Part shown: positions 30,301 to 36,592 of the stretch, piece by piece
How the letters are laid out: every line of letters starts with the position of its first letter
How positions within the stretch are numbered: the first letter of the stretch is position 1
Assembly (NCBI GenBank): GCA_001798715.1
Contig: MGSF01000002.1
Coordinates: 1-36,592, forward strand
Source: Deltaproteobacteria bacterium RIFCSPLOWO2_02_FULL_50_16
Lineage (GTDB): Bacteria; UBA10199; 2-02-FULL-50-16
Reading direction: 5' to 3'
Length of the DNA stretch: 36,592 bases
Position numbers and translations under genes: made by a program
Notes under the pieces: model-generated
What the model was told of the DNA's origin: nothing
Seen by the model: the letters and a program-made list of their open reading frames with translations, nothing else
Database searches by the model: none

Positions 30301-31941
30301 GACCATCTCTTCGCGGATGGCATCGACGGGGGGGTTGGTGACTTGAGCGAAGAGCTGTTTGAAGTAATTGTATAAAAGTCTCGGTTGATTCGAAAGAACG
30401 GCCAAAGGGGTGTCATTTCCCATCGAACCCAGAGGTTCCTGGGCATTATTGATGGTGGGAAGAATGAGAAATTCGAAATCCTCTTGTGTAAAACCAAAGG
30501 CCTTGTGCCGGTTGAGTAAGGTGGAAAAATCAGAGGATTGTCCCTTGACAGGGACCTTGGGCATTTTCTTCAAGGGGATAATGTTTTTATCGGCCCATTC
30601 TTTATAGGGTTTTTGTGTTGAGAGTTTTTTGTTATTCTCAAGATCGCTGATAATGCGCCCTTCCTCTATGTTAATAAGAAACATCTTTCCGGGTTGGAGG
30701 CGCCCTTTGTATTTGATGGATTCGGGAGGAACGGGGAGAGAACCTACTTCGGAAGACAGGATCACCAAATCATCATCCGTGACATAATACCGGGAAGGCC
30801 TCAGTCCATTGCGATCAAGAATGGCCCCGACAATATGACCATTTGTAAAGGCGACGGAGGCAGGTCCATCCCAGGGCTCCATGAGGGTGGAATGATATTG
30901 GTAAAAACCCCTCCTGACAGGGTCCATACGATCCTGAGTCGTCCAGGCCTCGGGGATCAACATTTTAATGACATGGGGCAGGCTGCGCCCGCTTAAGGTC
31001 AATAATTCGACCACATTATCAAGGGTGGCCGAATCACTATTGCCAGGGACGACAATGGGAGAGATTTTTTTTATGTCATCAAAGAGGGGAGAGGTACACA
31101 TCGCCGAGCGTGTATGCATCCAATTGACATTTCCCCTTAGGGTATTGATTTCCCCATTGTGGCTGATGTAGCGGAAGGGATGGGCCAAGTCCCAGCGAGG
31201 AAGGACATTGGTGCTAAAACGTGCATGGACCAGTGCCAAGGCCGATTGAAAATCGGGGTCTTGGAGATCGAGATAGTATTTGGGGACTTGTTCGGACAAG
31301 AGCATTCCTTTATAAACCAGGGTTTGCGATGAAAGACTTGAGAAGTAAAAATACGAGGCCTCTTCCATTTCTGAATCACGAATGATATTTTCACATCGTT
31401 TGCGGATCACATAGAGTTTGCGTTCAATATCCGCTTCATTTTTTTCCTGGGTCTGGATAAAGACTTGGCGGATGACGGGCTCGACAATTTTGGCTGAGGG
31501 GCCGATCATGCTATTGTCGGTGGGGACATCCCGCCAACCCAGTAATGTGGCCTTTTCTTCAGCAACCACCTTCTCAACAGTTTTGAGACACAGAGCCCTC
31601 TCTTTCTTATCGCGGGGGAGGAAAAGCATTCCGATGCCATAATGTCCTTGCGGAGGCAGGGGGATCTTTAGTTTTTTGCATGCCTTGGCAAAGAACTGGT
31701 GCGGGGGTTGGATCAGGATACCGGCGCCATCTCCTGTGTTGGGTTCGCTCCCCTTGGCCCCTCGATGTTCGAGATTTTTGAGCATGGTGAGGGCATTGAA
31801 GATGATCTCGTGTGAGGGCCTTCCCTTGAGATGAACGATGAAACCCACACCGCACGCATCATGTTCAAAACGAGGGTCGTAGAGGCCATGTCTTGCGGCC
31901 TGTTCAAAGGCGTGTTGAGGTGGATATCCTTGGTTTTTCAC
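27361..31941 (-). CDS. gltB: Glutamate synthase large subunit GltB
   Basis: The large subunit moves the amide of glutamine to 2-oxoglutarate, making two glutamates. The N-terminal glutamine amidotransferase needs a processed Cys, found in HDACGVGF (residue 30 from my start; EHDAC is a normal short propeptide). Further blocks are the FMN domain with GEGGEDPQRY and SGHDGGTGASP, the 3Fe-4S ligands CIMMRKCHLNTCPVG (about residue 1140) and the C-terminal beta-helix with ESGG-type repeats (GLSGGRIVV, GMSGGIAYVY). The track start GTG 31986 lies inside the repeat element without a ribosome site; GTG 31941 with GGAAAA in front seems more likely. About 1526 residues is normal. Confidence 0.93.
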   Translation of the reverse strand: MKNQGYPPQHAFEQAARHGLYDPRFEHDACGVGFIVHLKGRPSHEIIFNALTMLKNLEHRGAKGSEPNTGDGAGILIQPPHQFFAKACKKLKIPLPPQGHYGIGMLFLPRDKKERALCLKTVEKVVAEEKATLLGWRDVPTDNSMIGPSAKIVEPVIRQVFIQTQEKNEADIERKLYVIRKRCENIIRDSEMEEASYFYFSSLSSQTLVYKGMLLSEQVPKYYLDLQDPDFQSALALVHARFSTNVLPRWDLAHPFRYISHNGEINTLRGNVNWMHTRSAMCTSPLFDDIKKISPIVVPGNSDSATLDNVVELLTLSGRSLPHVIKMLIPEAWTTQDRMDPVRRGFYQYHSTLMEPWDGPASVAFTNGHIVGAILDRNGLRPSRYYVTDDDLVILSSEVGSLPVPPESIKYKGRLQPGKMFLINIEEGRIISDLENNKKLSTQKPYKEWADKNIIPLKKMPKVPVKGQSSDFSTLLNRHKAFGFTQEDFEFLILPTINNAQEPLGSMGNDTPLAVLSNQPRLLYNYFKQLFAQVTNPPVDAIREEMVMSLISYLGSEGNLLEETPEQAHRIQIDHPILTNNELEQLRHNPLPEFKATTIPILFPAKEGENGLAPVMEDIFKQADQAIKKGHALLILSDRGVDEKNVPIPALLAISGLHHHLIRAGTRTKVALILESGSPREMHHFALLVGYGACAINPYLLFESIEDLFEQHKLKEIADVTEAIHQFKKAIKKALYKILSKMGISTLQSYKGSQIFEAVGLNNAVISKYFTGTTSRIGGLGIEEIAKEALLFHEQAYPKTQMGPSVLRPGGDYHFRVQGEFHQWNPQTIAALQHAVNKDDPSTYKKFAALVNEQNKNTATLRGLLEFKIDPKKSIPIDEVEPASAIVKRFVTGAMSYGSISLEAHTNLAIAMNRIGGKSNSGEGGEDPQRYQPLPNGDSARSAIKQVASARFGVNAEYLINATELQIKIAQGAKPGEGGQLPGHKVDKAIARVRLSTPGVGLISPPPHHDIYSIEDLKQLIFDLKNINPEARISVKLVATVGVGTIAAGVCKAHADHILISGHDGGTGASPLTSIKHTGIPWEMGIAETQQTLVANGFRGRTVLQADGQIKTGRDVIVGALLGAEEFGFATAPLIASGCIMMRKCHLNTCPVGIATQDPVLRKNFKGTPEYIIRYFFFVAEEAREIMAQLGVQKFNDLIGHTNLLQVRKNIDHWKIKKINLSTLLHQVQPRESDTLYCTQKQDHEMNNIMDEDLVERCQNSIHNKTPVAFEKIIENTNLTVGAMLSGKITQKYGSEGLPDHTIQIKFKGSAGPSFGAFLTQGIDFTLEGDANDYIGKGLSGGRIVVYPPKASSFKAEKNIIIGNVALYGATDGEVYIRGIAGERFAVRNSGAKAVIEGVGDHGCEYMTGGIVVVLGETGRNFAAGMSGGIAYVYDPEDDLNWHCNTELIELEIIESKDDIETLFTMIRNHYRFTDSHLAEKFLDRWNDFLPRFVKVMPRDYKRALEQMQWASNVKGDVKKQLDNLT

Positions 31942-31964
31942 GGCTTTTCCAAAACATACGCATT

Positions 31965-32047
31965 TACTAAGGAGTTCATATTCCACTATACATTGAAAAA
32001 GAAAAATGTCTCATATTCTCCTTAGTACTGTCAGGTCTTATGAATAG
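31965..32047 (-). repeat. Structured intergenic element, copy 3 (full length)
   Basis: On the minus strand TACTAAGGAG (32027-32018) pairs perfectly with CTCCTTAGTA (31974-31965), and CTATTCA (32047-32041) pairs with TGTATAG with one mismatch. The shared TTTTCAATGTATAGTGG block is present. Length (83 nt) and block order equal copy 1. Two positions in the 10-bp stem change together relative to copy 1. It sits upstream of gltB. Confidence 0.65.
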
Positions 32048-32142
32048 AAATTAATGAACTGACTTGTAAATTTAAAAAGAGACTCATCATATCAGAGATG
32101 ATTGCCGCGTCAAGTTTTAGAGTCTTTGGTCAAGGGGGCATG

Positions 32143-32180
32143 AAAAAAATCGCCCCCCTCCCTATAATGGGAGGAGGGCG
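32143..32180 (-). terminator. Intrinsic terminator of gdhA
   Basis: On the minus strand CGCCCTCCTCCC is followed by an ATTATA-centred loop and GGGAGGGGGGCG, then ATTTTTTT. The G-C rich stem and T-run form a classic Rho-independent terminator 47 bp after the gdhA stop. The rest of 31987-32226 holds the repeat element and no gene. Confidence 0.9.
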
Positions 32181-32226
32181 AAAGTCCACTGGATGATGAC
32201 CCGCGACTTGCCGCAGGGGGATTTGT

Positions 32227-33618
<1,392 letters not shown>

Positions 33619-33755
33619 TTAAAGATCTTCCCCTTTGCAAGGGACAAAAATCCATACTGAAAAATAAGGGGATTGTAAACATGTTTTTATGGAAGGGCTG
33701 AAAGGGAAGGATGAGGCAGGTCGGGGGATGGGGAAAAAAGGGGAGAGGCAAGGGG

Positions 33756-33785
33756 TTGACAAGAGGACCGATTCGTTGTGAAAGT
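33756..33785 (+). promoter_or_regulatory. Possible promoter of the PEP/pyruvate-binding protein gene
   Basis: A perfect -35 hexamer TTGACA lies at 33756-33761. Seventeen bases on is TGAAAG, a poor -10, so the call rests on the -35 only. It is about 20-40 bp before the GTG start. Confidence 0.25.
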
Positions 33786-33799
33786 AGGGTGGGGGTTTT

Positions 33800-36388
33800 G
33801 TGAGGACATTGAATTCAGAGAGTACGGGTATTCAGGGGTTGGATGACATTCTTCAGACCCTTAAAAAGGGTGATAATGTCGTTTGGCAGGTGGATAATGT
33901 TAAGAGTTACCAGCACTTTGTCACCCCCTATGTGGAACAGGCCATCAAGGATAAAAAAAGGATTGTTTATATCCGATTTGCAAAACACCCCCCTTTGATC
34001 CCGGAGGGGAAAAAAGGGGTTTGTGTGTGTCCGCTGGAGGCCTCTTCCGGATTTGAGACCTTTTCCACCCAAATTCACGACATCGTCACTCGAGAAGGGG
34101 AAGGCGTCTTTTATGTCTTTGACTGTCTCTCCGATCTCTTATCGGCCTGGGCCACGGACCTGATGATCGGCAATTTTTTCATGGTCACTTGTCCTTATCT
34201 CTTCAAGTTGGATACCATCGCCTACTTTGCGATTCTCCGCGACAATCACTCCTTTAAGACCGTCGCGCGCATTCGTGAAACGACGCAGCTTTTGCTGGAT
34301 GTCTATCATTTTGAAAAAAGTTATTGTCTCCAACCACTCAAGGTATGGCGGCGCTATTCCCCCACCATGTTTTTGCCCCATGTTCAGAATAATGATCAAT
34401 TTGTCCCTCTCACCAACAGCGTTGATGCAACCCGGCTATTTTCCTACATGTCGGTCAAGGGGGCGGAGAGTGCCGAAAGATACCTGGATTACTGGGACCA
34501 TCTCTTTTTGGAGGCCCGGGAACTTGTTGAAAAATCCCCCTCTGAAGAGGAAAAGGGCAAGATGTTTTCAAAACTCTGTCAAATTATGATCGGCCGAGAG
34601 TCTCGAATATTGGCACTTGTTGAGAAAAATTTTTGTTTAGAAGATTTGTTGGCAATCAAGGCCAGGATGATTGGGACAGGATTTATTGGGGGGAAGGCCG
34701 TTGGCATGTTGTTGGCCCGCAATATCCTTTCTCATGACAAGTCATTTGATTGGAAAGGCTATCTGGAGCCCCATGATTCCTATTTTATCGGGTCCGATGT
34801 TTTTTATACCTATGTTGTGGAAAACGGATGGTGGGATTTGTGGCTCGAACAAAAGGCGGAGGAGGGTTATTCGGAAAAGGCGGCGGATTTGAAAGAAAAG
34901 ATGCTTCGTGGGGATTTTCCGGATGTGATTCGAGATCAATTTCATCAGATGGTCGAGTATTATGGACAGTATCCCATCATTGTTCGCTCGTCTTCCTTGT
35001 TGGAGGATGGTTTTGGAAATGCCTTTGCCGGAAAATATGAAAGTTTTTTCTGTGTCAACAAGGGATCTCCCGAGGAACGCTATCGAAAGTTTGAAGAAAC
35101 GGCAAAAAAGGTCTTTGCAAGCATGATGGAGGAAGAGGCCTTGAGCTATCGCCTGCAGCGGGGTTTAAGCCGGCAAGATGAGCAGATGGCCCTGTTGGTC
35201 CAGAAGGTGTCGGGTTCCTATTACAAGCATTACTTTTTTCCGTTCCTTGCGGGTGTGGGTGTGTCTTACAACAGTTTTGTTTGGCACAAGGATATGGATC
35301 CGAAGGCCGGGATGCTCCGGTTGGTGCTCGGCCTGGGGACAAGGGCCGTCGATCGGGTGGCGGGGGATTATGTGACCATCGTGGCCTTGGATCAACCGAC
35401 GCTTCGACCCTATGCGGGGCTGGAAGATATGAAGAGATTTACCCAACACGAGGTGGATCTCTTGGACAAGGATGTCAATGCGATTCAAAAAGGGATCCGG
35501 CTTGCCAAACTTTTGGAGGAGGAAGTGGATCTTGATTTAGATCTTGTGGGCCAAAGGGATCTGGAGGCGGAGAAACGGACAAAAGAGCTGGGAAAAGAGG
35601 GACAATATTGGGTTTTGACTTTTGATAAGTTTTTGTCCAAGACGGATTTTCCGAAAAACATGCAAAAGATTCTTAAACTACTGGAGGATCAATATCACTA
35701 TCCCGTGGATGTCGAGTTTACTGTGAATTTTACGAGTGAAGGGACTCCCCAGGTCAATCTGCTTCAGTGCCGACCTCTTCAGGCCAAGGGGGAAGGGGGG
35801 CCTGTTGTGATTCCAGATAAAATTCCACGTGAAAAAATCATTTTTGAGTCGGAAGGCCATTTTATGGGAGGCAATGTGTCACAGTCCCTCCAAAGGATCA
35901 TTTACATAGATCTCAAGGGATATGGCGCCCTGCCTTTGTCTCAAAAATACGAGGTGGCCCGTCTCATCGGGAGACTCAACAAAAAGATTGGGGAGAAAAA
36001 AGGCATTGCCACGCTCCTCGCGGGTCCTGGAAGATGGGGGACGCGGGATCCTTCTCTAGGAGTCGCCGTTAAGTTTGCGGAGATTAACAATATATCAGTT
36101 TTGGTGGAGTTGGCAGATCTCGAGGCGGGATTTATGCCCGAACTTTCCTTTGGTTCCCACTTCTTTCTTGATTTGGTGGAGGCCCAGATCTTTTATTTGG
36201 CCTTTTTTCAGGGGGGCCCCAAGACCTACTTTAATAAGGAATGGTTTCAAGGACTCCCCAACATGTTGGGAGAGATGCTCCCGGAGGATGGGACCTATCA
36301 GGGCGTGGTCAAGGTGTGTGATCTGCAAAATCAGGAATTAAAATTGTTGTCCGATGTGGCCTTGCAGAGGGTTGTGTGTCTGCAATGA
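33800..36388 (+). CDS. Degenerate RecA/KaiC-like domain fused to PEP/pyruvate-binding (PPDK_N) domain
   Basis: An 862-residue protein. Residues about 8-200 look like a KaiC/RadA-type ATPase (TGIQGLDDILQTLKKGD...VVWQV), but the P-loop GxxGxGKT is replaced by QVDNVKSYQH and the Walker B region reads FYVFDCLSDLL, so ATP binding there is unlikely. From about 285 to 660 comes the ATP-grasp PPDK_N domain: GTGFIGGKAVGM, PIIVRSSSLLEDGFGNAFAGKYESFF, and the closing LLQCRPLQAK. The phospho-His swivel domain and PEP-binding barrel of true PEP synthase or PPDK are absent. The C-terminus (about 690-862) has GPGRWGTRDPSLGV, conserved in related proteins of unknown function. Start is GTG 33800 with a G-rich stretch before it. 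It may phosphorylate another substrate or act in regulation. Confidence 0.8.
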   Translation: MRTLNSESTGIQGLDDILQTLKKGDNVVWQVDNVKSYQHFVTPYVEQAIKDKKRIVYIRFAKHPPLIPEGKKGVCVCPLEASSGFETFSTQIHDIVTREGEGVFYVFDCLSDLLSAWATDLMIGNFFMVTCPYLFKLDTIAYFAILRDNHSFKTVARIRETTQLLLDVYHFEKSYCLQPLKVWRRYSPTMFLPHVQNNDQFVPLTNSVDATRLFSYMSVKGAESAERYLDYWDHLFLEARELVEKSPSEEEKGKMFSKLCQIMIGRESRILALVEKNFCLEDLLAIKARMIGTGFIGGKAVGMLLARNILSHDKSFDWKGYLEPHDSYFIGSDVFYTYVVENGWWDLWLEQKAEEGYSEKAADLKEKMLRGDFPDVIRDQFHQMVEYYGQYPIIVRSSSLLEDGFGNAFAGKYESFFCVNKGSPEERYRKFEETAKKVFASMMEEEALSYRLQRGLSRQDEQMALLVQKVSGSYYKHYFFPFLAGVGVSYNSFVWHKDMDPKAGMLRLVLGLGTRAVDRVAGDYVTIVALDQPTLRPYAGLEDMKRFTQHEVDLLDKDVNAIQKGIRLAKLLEEEVDLDLDLVGQRDLEAEKRTKELGKEGQYWVLTFDKFLSKTDFPKNMQKILKLLEDQYHYPVDVEFTVNFTSEGTPQVNLLQCRPLQAKGEGGPVVIPDKIPREKIIFESEGHFMGGNVSQSLQRIIYIDLKGYGALPLSQKYEVARLIGRLNKKIGEKKGIATLLAGPGRWGTRDPSLGVAVKFAEINNISVLVELADLEAGFMPELSFGSHFFLDLVEAQIFYLAFFQGGPKTYFNKEWFQGLPNMLGEMLPEDGTYQGVVKVCDLQNQELKLLSDVALQRVVCLQ

Positions 36389-36497
36389 TGGTTTGAATCT
36401 TCTTGGTTGGTAGCGGCCTTGACCAGAGGTGTCAAATATCCGCCTTTTTCCTTATCATTCTGATAAAGGATGATAAACTCCATAATACATTGAAAAC

Positions 36498-36515
36498 ATT
36501 CACGTTTTTGTGAAT
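36498..36515. repeat. Small inverted repeat
   Basis: ATTCAC and GTGAAT flank a GTTTTT loop, a 6-bp stem about 110 bp after the last gene. The function is unknown. The region 36389-36592 otherwise shows only this and a terminator-like hairpin. Confidence 0.4.
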
Positions 36516-36555
36516 ATTAGAGATGTCCTTGATGAGGGCCATCGATCAAAGACCC

Positions 36556-36578
36556 CCCCTCTTTTGAGGGGAATTTAT
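36556..36578 (+). terminator. Likely intrinsic terminator
   Basis: CCCCTC-TTTT-GAGGGG (36556-36571) is followed by AATTTAT. It is the first terminator-like hairpin downstream of the PEP/pyruvate-binding protein gene, 168 bp past its stop, and could also serve a gene beyond the window on the other strand. Confidence 0.5.
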
Positions 36579-36592
36579 AACCTCTTGAAATT

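Noticed and set aside
36475-36500. Possible fourth copy of the dispersed element (CCATAATACATTGAAAAC)
   Set aside because: It shares the TTTTCAATGTAT block, but the other blocks do not align and no left arm for stem 2 is found at the right distance.

Overview
The window is a bacterial chromosome segment of moderate GC with no rRNA, tRNA, IS element, phage gene or CRISPR array that I can see. The gene mix suggests a deltaproteobacterium-like Gram-negative: a Ser/Thr kinase fused to a sigma54 activator, lipoproteins, a large one-chain 2-oxoacid:ferredoxin oxidoreductase, GltBD and NADP-type GdhA, and a thiolase/OB-fold pair. The lineage is inferred from gene content only.

Layout. (1) 140-1903, minus: a sensor-only Crp/Fnr-like protein followed by protoporphyrinogen oxidase. 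(2) 2187-7344, plus: a tightly overlapping molybdenum cofactor operon, moaA, moaC-moaB fusion, a TauE/SafE permease, moeA, moaD, moaE, mobA. It holds most of the pathway; the MoaD-activating enzyme (MoeB type) is not in the window. (3) 7332-9829: a probably leaderless hypothetical gene, two hotdog thioesterases and a PlsC/DGAT-like acyltransferase, ending at a bidirectional terminator. (4) 9885-17158: two minus-strand lipoprotein genes and, divergent from them, a 1692-residue regulator with kinase, AAA ATPase, TPR, GAF, sigma54-activator and Fis-type HTH domains. (5) 17301-24728, minus: crotonase, OB-fold/zinc-ribbon protein, thiolase-like protein and a 1506-residue PFOR-like enzyme. (6) 24897-25818, minus: a remnant of an FAD-linked oxidase C-terminus, methylmalonyl-CoA epimerase and a CBS-pair protein. 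(7) 25900-33591, minus: gltD, gltB and gdhA, i.e. ammonia assimilation. (8) 33800-36388, plus: a protein joining a degenerate RecA/KaiC-like domain to a PEP/pyruvate-binding domain.

The main candidate for an undescribed system is region 4. Each lipoprotein gene has a good -24/-12 sigma54 promoter, and each has an AT-rich TGTA...TACA dyad centred 77-78 bp upstream of the -24 element. The only sigma54 activator in the window lies divergently beside them. I infer a self-contained regulon in which a kinase/ATPase/TPR/GAF sensor switches on two surface lipoproteins.

A second novel signal is an 83-nt intergenic element present twice at full length (17162-17244 plus; 31965-32047 minus) and once in shortened form (about 25846-25894). 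It has two crossing inverted-repeat pairs, like a pseudoknot, and one stem shows compensatory changes between the two full copies.

Other points are a thiolase-like protein lacking its nucleophilic cysteine, a transporter gene inside the Moco operon, a leaderless promoter, a 19-bp perfect hairpin between two genes, and a fossil C-terminus of an FAD-linked oxidase.
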